Shown here one piece after another: positions 30,001-40,680 of a DNA stretch of 64,000 nucleotides. The notes below the pieces were generated by a model. The model did no database searches. It was not told the origin of the DNA and was given only the letters and a program-made list of their open reading frames with translations. This stretch comes from Pyropia yezoensis (lineage: Eukaryota; Rhodophyta; Bangiophyceae; Bangiales; Bangiaceae): positions 13,203,420 through 13,267,419 of the forward strand of contig CM020620.1 in assembly GCA_009829735.1 (NCBI GenBank), read 5' to 3'. Each line of letters opens with the position of its first letter. The first letter of the stretch is position 1. Position numbers and translations under genes: made by a program.

Positions 30001-30079
30001 TATGCCTCTGTGACTGTTCCCGTCGGCGGCTTGTGTTCGTTCCCTTCCCCCCCCCCCTCTCCTTCCCTGTTTCTGCGCC
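27015..30079. other. Intergenic region, partly AT-rich
   Basis: Apart from the possible ORF tail to 27183 I see no supportable gene. From about 29030 to 29650 the sequence becomes AT-rich with several ATAATTATCG-type motifs. A TATA-like CTTATATG lies near 29997, about 80 bp before the ZNF593-like start codon. Confidence 0.4.
29156..29201. repeat. 23-bp tandem duplication
   Basis: AGGATGACAGCAATGAATTA-ACC occurs twice head to tail without change. Confidence 0.9.
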
Positions 30080-30565
30080 ATGGGCCGTATCAATAAGCGC
30101 AAGGGCAACAACAAGGCCAACCGTGCCCGCCGCAACGCCGCACGGGACGTGGACCTCATCGCCCAGGACCTTCTGGCAGCAACGACCAACCCGCCAGTCC
30201 CCCTTTCCGGCACGGGCCCCGTCGGGTCGTCGGCGGGCGTCGTTGAAGCCGCCGCCGCCACCACCGGCACCGTCCTGGGTGGCGGCACGGACGGGCCTTC
30301 GCCCCTCTCCACCACCCCCGCCGCGGTGACGCACGCGCCCGTGGACGTGGACCTGCCCGGCCTCGGCCAGTTTTACTGCACCCCCTGCGCGCGCCACTTT
30401 GTGTCGGGCCCCGTCCGGGATACGCACGTGGCGGGCAAGCCCCACCGGCGGCGGGTCAAGCTGCTGGCCAAGGGGGACTTTTACTCCCAGGCCGAGGCGG
30501 AGCGCGCGGTGGGGATGGCGCCACCAGACAATGGGGTACGGGGGGCGGGGACGGCGATGGTATGA
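30080..30565 (+). CDS. Bud20/ZNF593-like zinc-finger protein
   Basis: 161 residues. The N terminus is basic and rich in Lys/Arg/Asn (MGRINKRKGNNKANRARRN), followed by an Ala/Gly-rich linker. A single matrin/U1-type C2H2 finger lies at about residues 95-125, C-x2-C-x12-H-x5-H (FYCTPCARHFVSGPVRDTH..GKPH), followed by HRRRVKLL and DFYSQAEAERAVGM. This order and the QFYC..C.R.F and SQAEAE.A.G signatures are those of the Bud20/ZNF593 family. Yeast Bud20 is a shuttling factor for export of pre-60S ribosomal subunits, so a nucleolar/nuclear role is inferred. The internal linker is longer than in yeast or animal homologues. Single exon. Its 3' end faces the MenH-MenC gene 762 bp away. Confidence 0.85.
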   Translation: MGRINKRKGNNKANRARRNAARDVDLIAQDLLAATTNPPVPLSGTGPVGSSAGVVEAAAATTGTVLGGGTDGPSPLSTTPAAVTHAPVDVDLPGLGQFYCTPCARHFVSGPVRDTHVAGKPHRRRVKLLAKGDFYSQAEAERAVGMAPPDNGVRGAGTAMV

Positions 30566-31327
30566 AGAGAGGCGTACGGGGGGGCGGGCTAGGTTGGCGG
30601 AGTGGTGGGGAGGGGGCTGCAAGTTGTGGGGGGGCTTGGCGGGACGGGGAAGGAGGGGGCAGTGAAGTGTTGTGCTGAGATTGCTGCGTCGAAGGCCGAT
30701 GCGGGGATGTTGAGGCCTGGCTTTAGGGAGTGAGATGTGTGAGGGCGTCGACGCTGGGGTGTGGGGCAGGGGCGGGGCTGTGGGCGGCCGCGGCGGACAT
30801 CACGTTGCGCCCCGTCGCTAGCCCGTCGCCCGCTATCGTGCGGAGCGCCACCCGCCCCTGTTGGGCTTCCCTCCCCCACCAGCTGCGGCGGCGACCGCCG
30901 CTGTCGCCGCCTCCGACACCTTTCGCGTACGCGTACGGGTTGCCTGCTGTGCGAACCCGCCAGGGCGACCTCGTTCCCAACTCTTCCCCCTCCCCGGCAC
31001 CACTCACGCATGAGGAGCGGGGCGGGGAGGGGGAGGGGGCGGCGAAGGGAGGCGCGCGGCGGGCGGCAGGGCTAGACAGTGACGAGCTGCCCCACGCGTG
31101 CGCCCGCGCGGCTCCGCCTCCCAACGGGTGTGGTGCTGCACACGCCGCCGCCGCCGGGCGGCGCACCCGGCGCCCCGCCTCGGCCCGGCGCCGCCGCCGC
31201 CTCTCTGAGCGGCGGCGTGACAGCGGCGCGGCGGCGTTGGCACGAGTGGCAAGACCGTCTTTTTTGTTTTTCTTTCGGTCATCGTTGGTGTGTTCTTGTT
31301 TCGTTGGACCTCCCACCCCCCCCTGGG
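30566..31327. other. Intergenic region between convergent genes
   Basis: G-rich then C-rich sequence. Long open frames cross it on both strands but they look like composition artefacts. No poly(A) signal of AATAAA type was seen here. Confidence 0.4.
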
Positions 31328-34154
31328 TCAGCGGGGAAAGAGCTGCGTCAGCGCCGCCGCCGCGCACGCGGGGGAGAGCGCGAACCGCGGCGGCGGCTGG
31401 CCCGGTCGCGGCGGCCGGCTGCCAGCCGGCGGAGGCGCGGTGGCGGCCACGTCGGCCAGCAGCTCCGCGCAGGCGGCCACGTCGAGGGCGGCGGCGTGAG
31501 CGGACCAGGCGGCGGCGGCGAGCGGCGGCACCACCACGTCTGCCGCCAGCGACGCAAATGTGCCTAGGCCGTGGGCAGGCGCGCCACCGCCGCCACCGCC
31601 GCCACCGCCACCACCGCCGCCACCGCGGCCGTCGTTGCCGGGGGGCTCCCTGCCAGGGGGCGGCCAGGCGACGGCGTCGAGGGCGGTGGCGAGGAGCGCC
31701 GCCCACGCGACGCCGACGCCACTATCAAAGCAGGTGCTCGCCACCGCCGCGGCGGGCGCCCACAGTGCCGCCACCCGCAGTGCGGGGGTGAGGCCGCCCA
31801 GGACGGCGGGCTTTAGCACCACCGCCGCGGGCCACGGTGGCGTCGCCGCCCCCGGCCCCGCCGGCCCGGGCGGGACCTGGACGGCGGCGTCTGCGCCGAG
31901 CACCCCCTCCACGAGGCTCTCGTCGAGCGCGTAGGGCAGCGACACTCCCCCCTCGACCGTCAGCGCGGCGGCCATGGCGTGATGTCCACCCGCGGCTACC
32001 GCTGACCTCACCAGCGGCTCCTCCACATACTCGACGCGGCCCAGCCCGGCGGCGCCGGCGCCGACCCGGCCGGCGAGGGCCGCCACAAACGCGCGCGCGC
32101 CGGCGACCGTCCACGCGCGGTTGGCGTCGAGCCGCACCCGCACCGCCGGGGGCAGCGCTGCCAGCACTGCCGCCACGGCCGCCGCGTCGTCGGCGGGCAC
32201 CGCCGCCGCCCCCACCTTGACCTTGACCACCCCCACCCCCGCGGGCAGCGACGACGTCCCCCCCAGCCTGCAGCTGACGCCGACGCCGCCGCTGCCGCCG
32301 CCGCCGCCATCACCGCCTCCCGCCGCCGCCGACGACGGCGGCCGTGGGCCCGCGGGGCGGGGAACCACCGCGTTGACGCCCACGGCGGTGGGAGTGGGCC
32401 CGTAGGCGCCCGCCAGGGCGGCGACTGCGTCGGCCAGCGGCAGGACGCCCGCGGCCAGCACCTGCACCAGCGCGCACTCGACCGCGCAGGTGACGGTGGG
32501 GGAGAGCGCCGCCGCTGCCGCGCGCGGCAGGTGCGCAAAGAGGGGGTGGCCCGCCGCCGCTGTCGTCCCGGGGGTGGTAGTGCTGGTGCCGCTGCCGCCG
32601 CCGATGCCGTCGCCGCTGTCGCTGCGGTCGCCGCCGCTGCTGCGGTCGCCGCCGCCGCCATCGGGTGGCCCCCCATTGTCCAGGGGCAGCGGCACCAGGT
32701 CTGACGGGTAGAGCCCCCCTGGGGGGAGGTGCGCCAAGCAGTCGGCCACCTGCGCCATCGCCACCGGCAGCGTGATGCCGTGAAGGCCCGGCAGGGGGCT
32801 TACCTCAGCCACCCCCACCACCTCTGCCGTGGGGGGGGCGGTGGCGGGGTCCCCCCCACCCACCCCCTCCGTCGCCGCTGTCGCCCCGGCGCCGGGCGGC
32901 GGCGGCCGCCGCCGCCGCCCCCCACCGCCGCCGCGGGAGGCGACCACGTGGAGGAGCACCCCCTCCCGGTCCGCCACGCGCACCCCCCCCACGGTCATGG
33001 CCGCCCGCAGCGGCACACAAAACCGCCGCACGTGTGCGCGCGTCACGGCCACGCCGCCGCCCGCCGGGCGCGCCGCTCGCCACGCCAGGCGCACGGCGGC
33101 GGTGGCCACCGCGGCGGGCGCCTGGGCCACCACATTGTGGCCCACGGCGGCGACGCCCACCACCGCCACGGCCGCGCCGGCCGGCAGGTCTGCCAGCCGC
33201 CGCGCCACGTCGCCGTACCGCCCGTCTTCCTGCCCATACACGTACACGACGGGCGTGGCGCCGCCGGGGCGGCAGCTGCCGCGGCGGCTGCCGCGGCGGC
33301 CGGCTAGCCACGACCACCCCGACGGCGGCGTGGTGTTGGCGGCGGCCGCGGGGGAAAAGGCCGCCACCGCCGCGCCGACGCGGGCGGGCACGCACAGCCG
33401 CACCCGGCGGGTGAGGAGGTCTTCGAGCAGCGCGCCCCCCCTGGTGTCACGGAGGGAGCCCCACAGGGTGGCGGTGTACCAGGTGTGGCGGAGCCAGTCG
33501 CCAAACGCGGCGCCGCCGCCACACGCCCCCACCGCCGCGGCGGTGGCCGCGTCGCGGGCGCGCCGGGCGGGGGCCTCGGCGGGGGGGAGGCCGGGGTGGG
33601 CCGACACCAGCAGCACCCCATCCACGCGCAGCCGCCGGCGCCTTGGCGGGGTGGGGGTGGCGTCACTGACAGCTTCCGCATCAGTGGCAGCGGCAGCGTC
33701 AGCGTCGGCGGAATCGTCGCCGGCAGCGTCGGCGTCAGCGTTGGCGGCAGTGGCAGTGTCGGCGGCAGCGTCGACGTCGACGGCAGCGTCGGCGGCAGCG
33801 GCCATGGCCAGCGCGACGCGCCCTCCCAGGGAGTAGCCCACCAGGATGACCGCCGTCACTGCCGGCAGTGCCGCAACGAGCGCGTCGGCCACAGCGGCGG
33901 CGGCGGCGGGCACGGATGCCGCCGACACCCCCGCCGAGGCGCCATGGTAGGGCAGGTCCACGGCCGCCAGCGGCAGGCGCAGCGGCGCCAGCAGCGGCGC
34001 CACCGCCGCCCAGTCGTCGGCGGTGCCAAAGAGACCGTGCAGCAGCACCACCGCGGTGGTAGGGGGGGGGGGGGGGGGGGCCCTTGCCCCCCGCCGTTGG
34101 GGGGGGAGGGGGGGTGACGTGCACGTGCACCGAGGGGGGGGGGGGGGGGGGCAT
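31328..34154 (-). CDS. MenH-MenC fusion (SHCHC synthase + o-succinylbenzoate synthase)
   Basis: Two consecutive enzymes of phylloquinone/menaquinone synthesis in one frame. The N-terminal half is an alpha/beta hydrolase of MenH type: VVLLHGLFGTADDW oxyanion segment, LPYHGAS, nucleophile elbow GYSLGGR, and a late VGHNVV supplying the His. The C-terminal half is enolase-superfamily MenC: KVKVG lysines, metal ligands in LDANRAW, YVEEPL and LDES, then VLKPAVLGG with the second catalytic Lys. A long Ala/Asp-rich insertion sits after the nucleophile. Plant PHYLLO is F-D-C-H; here H precedes C, the order of the reactions. The frame extends to 34267 only with a TTG. The ATG at 34154 is out of frame unless the ~18-base G/C runs near 34064 or 34136 are mis-sized, so the start is uncertain. 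Plastid targeting is expected but not proven. Confidence 0.85.
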
Positions 34155-34267
34155 GGCGAGGTATGTGCAGTCCTGCGGCGCCAGGCGCTACTGGGCAAGG
34201 GGGGGGTGAGGGATGGAGAGGTGGGCGGAGAGGAGCCACATCCCCGATGCACGCAACGCCCAGCCAA

Positions 34268-35133
34268 CGGCCGCCAGCTCGGCGACCAGCCCAGCCGACA
34301 GCCTGGTAGCGACGCCGGACGAGGCCTCCTGTCGTGTGGAGGGGGGGGGGGAAGGGAGGCCCGTAGGCAACAGGCTCCCAGACCCGGCCGCGGTGCGGTC
34401 GCGGCGGCAGCTGCCTAGGCGCACAGCCGACCGATGAGCGCGGCGGGACGATGTCCTCGCGGAGGGCGGGGCGCGACGTGGTCATGTGAACCTGGCAATC
34501 CAGATGTATAACTCCCGTCTAATTACTGATGTGTGACAGCCAAGAAGGCCGCGGGCCGCTGTCAAGGCTCTTTTCTGTGGTGGTGGTTGGACAGCAGGCC
34601 GGCCAACCACCGCGACCGCTCCCATCGTCTGGCGCGCACGCACCCCTCCCCCCCGGCCGTTCGTCACGCGGCCAGCGTGCTGCTCGTGCCAGACAGCAAG
34701 GCCCGGCAGCACGCACTCGCTGCAGCTTCCCTCTTCCATACGGGCGCTGTGTCATGCAGGACGGCATCGGCCGAGCGCGTCCGAGACTGCCCTTGCCCCC
34801 TCCCCCCCACCCCCCATTCCTCCTCTTCCCTCACGTTCCCCCCAGTTCCCCCCACCCTCCCTCCTTTTCTTTCCTCCCACCCTCCCTTCCCTACTAAGCT
34901 CCCATTCACTCCCCACTTGGTCACCCCCACTGCTTTGGTTTGGCCCCGCTGCCCCCTCCTCCCGCTTTCCCTGGTGCTCCCCCAGCGACCCCGTCGTAGT
35001 TCCCTCTCCCGACCTAGCGCCTTTGCCCCCCTCCCCCCCCTCCCTTCTCCCGTCCCTGCCGTTTCTCCGTCCCCTCGTCGCCCGCCGCATCCCCCGACCC
35101 CTGCTCTATTCTTCCCTCCCTCTCCCCCCCCCC
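34268..35133. other. Intergenic region between divergent genes
   Basis: Probably contains the promoters of the MenH-MenC gene and of the small gene at 35134. A short lower-GC patch (about 34495-34540) includes TGTATAACTC, a weak TATA candidate. The second half is a C/T-rich pyrimidine stretch leading to the ATG at 35134. Confidence 0.4.
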
Positions 35134-35655
35134 ATGACGATGGGCAGGATATGGCCGTGCGCGGGGGCGCCCCCCCCGCCCCCCCCCCCCCCCCACCCCT
35201 TTGCCTGGCTCTTCTCCTCCCCCTTTACGCTCCCCAGCGGGCGTACCTCCCTCTCTGCCGCCGAGGTCGCGGCGCTGTTGTCGTTGGCGCTGGCCGTCCT
35301 CGCGCTGCACCACGTACCACTGCGGTGGGCGGCGCCTGCGCCGCTGGGGGGGGCGGTGGCGGGGGGGCAGTCCGTGGCGGCGGCCTCGGCCGCCACACGC
35401 CCCGGCCGCCTCCTCTTACGGCTGTTGGCGGGAGGCGACGGCGGCTGCCGGCGGCAGCCGCTCATGACGCTGCAGGCGGCGGAAGCGGCGGCGGCCGAGG
35501 CAAAGGCGACGGCCGCCCGTGTGGGGGCCGGCCCGGGGGGTCGCCTCCCCCAGCGGGGGAGGGGTGCGGGGGAGGAGGGCGGTGGCGGCGGGGGGACGGG
35601 TGCGTGGGGGCGGGGCGCCGCAGACGCCGCCGATGTGTACCAGTCCATGGCTTGA
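35134..35655 (+). CDS. Hypothetical small protein with a possible membrane segment
   Basis: 173 residues from the ATG in CCCCATGACGATGGGC. A proline run near the N terminus is followed by FAWLFSSPFTLPSGRTSLSA and a hydrophobic stretch EVAALLSLALAVLALHHV (about residues 47-65) that could cross a membrane. A basic segment (RPGRLLLRLL), an Ala-rich helix (LQAAEAAAAEAKATAARVG) and a Gly-rich tail complete it. An AATAAA poly(A) signal lies 10 bp after the stop (35666-35671), which supports a real transcription unit. Family not recognised. Confidence 0.5.
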   Translation: MTMGRIWPCAGAPPPPPPPPHPFAWLFSSPFTLPSGRTSLSAAEVAALLSLALAVLALHHVPLRWAAPAPLGGAVAGGQSVAAASAATRPGRLLLRLLAGGDGGCRRQPLMTLQAAEAAAAEAKATAARVGAGPGGRLPQRGRGAGEEGGGGGGTGAWGRGAADAADVYQSMA

Positions 35656-35665
35656 GCGCTTGAAA

Positions 35666-35671
35666 AATAAA
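35666..35671 (+). terminator. Poly(A) signal AATAAA
   Basis: AATAAA just downstream of the stop of the gene at 35134-35655, in a locally AT-rich patch. Confidence 0.5.
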
Positions 35672-35839
35672 AGGGAGCGCATCAAAACTTGGCACCCACT
35701 GTCACGACCCCACCCCACCGTCACCTGCCCCTCTTGGCTTGTTAACAAAAACGTCCCTCTCACGACCACCACCACCCCGCCACCCCTCCCCCCCGACTCT
35801 CGGGCCTCAACAACGGTCAACCCTCTCCGTTGGCCTTTG

Positions 35840-36199
35840 TCAACCGCAAGTGAAGCAGTTGAACACGCAGCAACTCAACGAGCTCCCCGTCGCTGCTTCA
35901 TTGATGGCGCTCGGGGCGGAGGCGCCCAGCGGCAGCCGCGGCGGCGGCGGCGGCAGTGGCGGCGCCGCCGCCAGCCCCGACGGGGTGGGCCCGGTGAGCG
36001 CCGTCGCGGTGCCTGCATCACTGACGGGTCCGTCCGCGGCGGGGGTGGACTTGGCGACAGAGAGGGCGGCAGAGAGCTCCGCCACCTGCGCGCGCAGCGC
36101 GGGCGCCTCGGCGTCCTTGTCCAACGGCACCGCCGCCGCGACCGTTGCTCCCGCGGCGGGGGGGATGGGCACCGCCGACACTTCCGCGAGGGACGACAT
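35840..36199 (-). CDS. Possible small protein ending in a cysteine cluster
   Basis: 119 residues from the ATG at 36199. A short helical, possibly coiled-coil stretch (ALRAQVAELSAALSVAKS) and a Pro-rich segment precede the unusual terminus SCCVFNCFTCG. Such clustered cysteines might be acylated or bind metal, but no homologue is recognised. Immediately upstream is a C/G-rich stretch with runs over 8 bases. The gene is only supported by open frame and composition. Confidence 0.25.
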   Translation of the reverse strand: MSSLAEVSAVPIPPAAGATVAAAVPLDKDAEAPALRAQVAELSAALSVAKSTPAADGPVSDAGTATALTGPTPSGLAAAPPLPPPPPRLPLGASAPSAINEAATGSSLSCCVFNCFTCG

Positions 36200-38477
36200 G
36201 CCGGCCGTGAGGAGGGGGGGGGCGGCACGGTGGGGGGGGGGGGGGGGGGAAAGGGAAGATGGTGGGGTTGGGGGGGATGACCGGGGGGGGGGGTAAGAGG
36301 GGGGGAGAGGTAGGAAGAGTATGCAAACCACGCGGCGTTCACTGCCCTGCCGGTGGGACGCGCAGCAGATGAGCAGCGGCGAAAGGGGGTCCCACACGAT
36401 CTGTGGCCGCCCCTTCCCCGCCGCCCTAGATTGATTCACCCCGTCGATCCCACACGAGATTGAAGAGGTGCCGCATGCGGCTGATATGCCAGCATCCTGG
36501 TCACGTGGGCTCAGCGGGGTGACCGCGACGGGCGTACCCCCCGGGGGACCACGACGGGGGTAGTCAACACCCCCGGGGGGCAAGGAGAGGCGGTTGCGGG
36601 GGGGGGCAGGGAGCACGTGCTCCCAGGCCCCCCCCGAGCAGCCGAGCCCCCAGAGCAGCGGCCCCTCCTTCCCGCCGTTTGGCTGTCAACTGGGGACCCA
36701 GTGGCACTGCCGCCGACGGCGGGCGAGTAGATTGCCACAGCAGCAGCCGCCGTCGCGACCAGACGTGGCACGCGACGGGCTGCTCCCCTGGCCGCAGACC
36801 CCGTGGTGGTCCTCCAGGTACCCCGTCTGCCTGCGCGAGGGGTCGACGGCGGGGCTGCTTGTGGTGGGGATGCGGGGGGTGGGGAGGAAGGGATGGGAAG
36901 GGATCGCCCCATGACGGATGGGGGGGGGTGGAGGAGCCCCGCAGGATGGGGGGGGGGCGCAGGAGCATCCTAGGAAGGGGGGGGGGTGGGTGGGACGGCG
37001 GCTGGGTGGCGACGACGCGGTCGCGGTGACCCCGCAGGCGGGCGCGCCGGCCGGTGCGCCGGCCAGCTTCCTGGCCAGCCGCGCCTCCGTCGCGGGGGGG
37101 TCGCGTGAACGGGCGCCGTGAGTGGCGCAGAGCCGCCACCCAGGGCGTGCCACTGCTGCCCGTTGCAGAGGGATCCGGTTTAAACGAGTTTTCCGTTGGA
37201 TTAGCTCTAACCGACTATGAGTATTCGAGATGTGGTCGCCGTTGAGTCTACCCAATACGATACAATTGCACTATTTTCAGTTTAGAAAAATGACCAGCAC
37301 ATCAGACTACTCAGTTAGAAAACAGTTGAGTTCGAATGTACTCTCAAGTAGCCTCAACGAGTCCTCTTGGTGAGACCAGCCGCCGCAGTGCGCACAGCCA
37401 CCAAGCTTTCGCGAACGCGCTGCAACTACTATACTGTCACCACTGTTGCTGCTGCCCTTCCGTGACTGGTCGTCAGTGCTTCCGCCACCTCCAACGCAAC
37501 ACACATTCACTGGTGGTGCCGGGGAAGCCCGTCCGCTGCCGGCGGTTGACGGCAGCGACGGCGTCCATCTCGCCTGTCCTCCCCCCTCTGCTATCAACAT
37601 CGGCGATGGGGGTGGCTGCACGGTGCCCTCCCCACGCCCTCTGCTAGCTGCGCTCATCATCACGGACACCTTCTGGGGGAGCGGCGACACCGCCGCCACC
37701 ACCACCGCCACCTGCCGCCGCATCTGGTGTCGAAGCACGGTGCCCGGACACACCTTGTATGCTGCAGACTCCGCAACCCGCTACACTGCTTGCACCACAC
37801 ACTGCTCACAACGGGCCGCCCCACCTACACCATCGCGCCCGTGGCCATGAGCAGGTGGCCGACCGCAGCGCACGCACTCTTGGTGCCTGATCGCCGACTG
37901 CGGGGATCGGGCGCTGGACAAACTCCCGGGTGGGATGAAGACGTTCGTAATCGACTCTTCTGGTGCTTTGTAAGTGTGCCACTTCAAGGCTCAGTGAACC
38001 ATTTGTGCCAAGCCCATTGGTTTCTCGTAATTGTTCTATCAGCAGCTATCATGTGTAGTTTGTTGAGGTTTTCTTGATCAAAGGGTCAAGAGAGGCACTG
38101 CTCTGTGTCTGCCCTGCGCACCTGTCTCCGCGTGAGCATTCTTGTAAGCCTCTTTCTAACCACGTCGGTTGTCGTCCGCAAATCTATGTAGACGAAGGGG
38201 CCTCAGCGGTGGGTGCCTGACGGGGGGGTCTCGGAGGCTACGGCGGGGCTTGCAGGCTACACTTTCAGGTTGCTGCAAAGGTATTGGCTTGAGGAGGGCT
38301 TAAAGCGGATCCAGCATCAACGGGCACTGCACTGTCGACGTCGTCGTCGTGTCATCCGCCCGGGCGCGTCAGTGAAAGAAACCTTGCACACATCCAAAGG
38401 CTCAAGCGCAACACCCTCGCAACGCCGTACTGCTTCGCTCGAATTCATGCAAGCATACATACACATCTATGTATGTA
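36200..38477. other. Intergenic region
   Basis: GC-rich to about 37150 with many G/C runs, then lower GC from 37180 to 38470. Open frames in the first part lack recognisable motifs. No gene supported. Confidence 0.4.
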
Positions 38478-40678
38478 TGGTACGTTGCGGAAAAAAGATA
38501 CACGGAGCGTTCTTTTCTCTTTCCACCGAGAACCTTCGGGCCACAGACCTGAGCCAATCACGTGCCTTGATGGCATGCCCCGGTGTAATGCGCCCCACAT
38601 GAGCGGTGGTGGGTCCGTTTCGGGAAACCATGCCAGGACGCTCATCAAGTTCAAGTGGGACAGCGGGAGGGGGGTACACGCGGTGGGGTAGGCCACGGCA
38701 GCGTCGACGATGGCGACGACGACGGTGACGACGACGACGACGATGGCGACGACGGCGGCGGCAGCAGCAGCGACGGCGGCGGCGGCGGCGGCGGTGGCTG
38801 CGGCGGCGACGTCGGCGGCGGCGGCGACGTCGGCGGCGGCGGCGACGTCGGCGGCGGTGGCCACGTCGGCGGCAGCGGCTACGACGGCGAGTTTGGGGGG
38901 GGGAGGGGGGGGGCAGCGGTGGCGGCGGCGACGACGGCGATTGCGGCGGCGGCAGTGGCGGCGGCGACGACGAGTTTTGTGGGGGGGAAGGGGGGGACGG
39001 CGGCGGCGACGTCGGCGGCGGCGGCGGAATGAACGGCAGCAGCGACGACGGCGTGCTGGGGGGGGGGGGGGGGGGGCGCTCGGGAACGTCAGCGGCGGCG
39101 GCGGCATCGACGGCAGCAGCGACGACGGCGTGTTAAGGGGGGAGGGAAGGGGGGGCGGCGGCGGCGATGACGGCGGCGGCAGGGACGGCGACGACGCTGG
39201 TGGCGTCGGCGGCTGTGGCGGCCGGCCCGGCGGCCGAGGCGGAGGTGGTGGCCACCCTGCCTGTGCCGGTGCCCGCGGTGGCGGCGACCCCGCGCGCCTC
39301 GGTGCCCCTGTTGGCAGCCGACGTGGCCGACGAGACGGCCATCGTGATCGTGGCTGCAGCGGCGGTGATGACTACGATTTTTGGGGGGAGAGAGGGGCAG
39401 AGGTGGACGGCCTTTCTTCTGGAGGGGGTAGGGGGGGGCGCCTGGTGGCGGCGGCGGGGATGGTTTCTGATCGAGGTAGGGTGCCCGCGATAGCGACACG
39501 CGCTGTTCAATGGCGGTTGCGTTGATAGTGGGAGGGAGGGAGCGGGGGTATGGGGAGAGCTCTAGGCGGCCTGGGGGCACGGCAGCTGGGGTAAAGTATC
39601 TTTTGTACATGGAACGGGGGGGGCGACGGCGTCGATGGTGGCGGTGGTACTGGCGCCGCCGGCGCTGATTTTTTTGTTGTAGGGGGGGCAGGCCTGCCCC
39701 GGCCGAGCCAAGGGTGGCTGCGAGGCGGACGCAGAAGCTCTCCCGGGCAAGAAGGAGCTGTGTGCCTTGGCTGAGCACTCGGCTTGGTGCGGGTGTGAAG
39801 AGGGGATGTGAGATAAAGCTGGAGCAGGGTGTTGCTGGAGCTTTTTTTGGGGGGGTCTCGGGAGAGACACAGTCTGCTTTACGGACAAAAAAGCACCAAG
39901 GGCCTTCGTGCTGCCCGCCTCTCCTCTAATACGACGCATCATCACCCCCATGCCACAGATGCGCGGGGAACGGTCTCCATCGCCCCCACTGGTCGCGCAC
40001 GTTCGCGCGTGCGGACGAATATCCCTCTGGGCCCTGCTCCCGCTCGGCCGCCCTTTGTGCACGGAAGGTGCCCCGCCGACGTCCCGGAGTTGGGGACCGC
40101 CGCGGCGGGCGCGGGGTGGGTGGATTTTTGTCTCCCCAAGGCGTCTAGTCCAGGAGAGGGGTCCAGGAGGGGAAGGGGGGGGAGAGGCTTCTTCATCAAG
40201 AGGCGTGGGGGGCCCTGCCAGAGATGCCTGAACTGGCAAGGGGCACATGAGGACCAAGCTTCTTCGTGGACCAATCAAACGAGCCCATGACATGGAACAT
40301 TTCCCCCAAGAACAGCGTTCTCAGAAACAGGGACCCGCACACGGAAAAATGTCCTCAAAACAATGGCCTCCAGCCTTCCCCGGGCTCCTCCCCAAAATCG
40401 ACTTCCCCTCTTCCAAGCCTCAGTTAGCACATGGGCCAGGACCCACCCCCGAGCCGGGCAAATCAATGCGAAAAGGATGGCCCCATTTCAGGTTCGACAG
40501 CAGCCGGTCCACCCAGGGTGTCCCTGAAAGCGGTACACCGTCCAAGTACCTCATGAGTTCGCATGGCGCTATGTGATCCTTCTGTCAGCATGGCCACCGT
40601 GGGCCCCGCCGCGGCCGATGGGGAGCCCGGGCCCGAGCCGAGAGAAACCTCCATGTATCTTTTTTGTGCAACGTACCA
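38478..40678. mobile_element. Candidate TA-flanked terminal-inverted-repeat element
   Basis: The 30 bp at 38478-38507 (TGGTACGTTGC..AAAAAAGA...) and the reverse complement of 40649-40678 agree at 27 of 30 positions. Each is bordered on its outside by TA (38476-38477 and 40679-40680). A TA duplication is the hallmark of Tc1/mariner-type insertion. The 2.2-kb interior contains GGC/GAC triplet-rich sequence and open frames without any transposase motif I recognise, so it would be non-autonomous. The alternative is two inverted copies of a small repeat. Confidence 0.4.
38700..39310. repeat. GGC/GAC triplet-rich low-complexity tract
   Basis: Interrupted runs of GGCGGCGAC-type triplets, including several copies of GACGTCGGCGGCGGCG near 38815-38875. 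They translate as poly-Ala or Gly/Asp in different frames. I do not treat the open frames here as genes. Confidence 0.7.
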
Positions 40679-40680
40679 TA

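Noticed and set aside
30730-31791. 353-codon plus-strand frame over the end of the MenH-MenC gene
   Set aside because: Overlaps the 3' end of MenC on the other strand and is Arg/Pro/Ala composition shadow.
32829-33836. 335-codon plus-strand frame inside MenH-MenC
   Set aside because: Antisense shadow of a conserved enzyme; no motif of its own.
38655-39525. Gly/Ala/Asp-rich frames in the triplet tract
   Set aside because: Open in several frames because of GGC/GAC repetition; no independent support.
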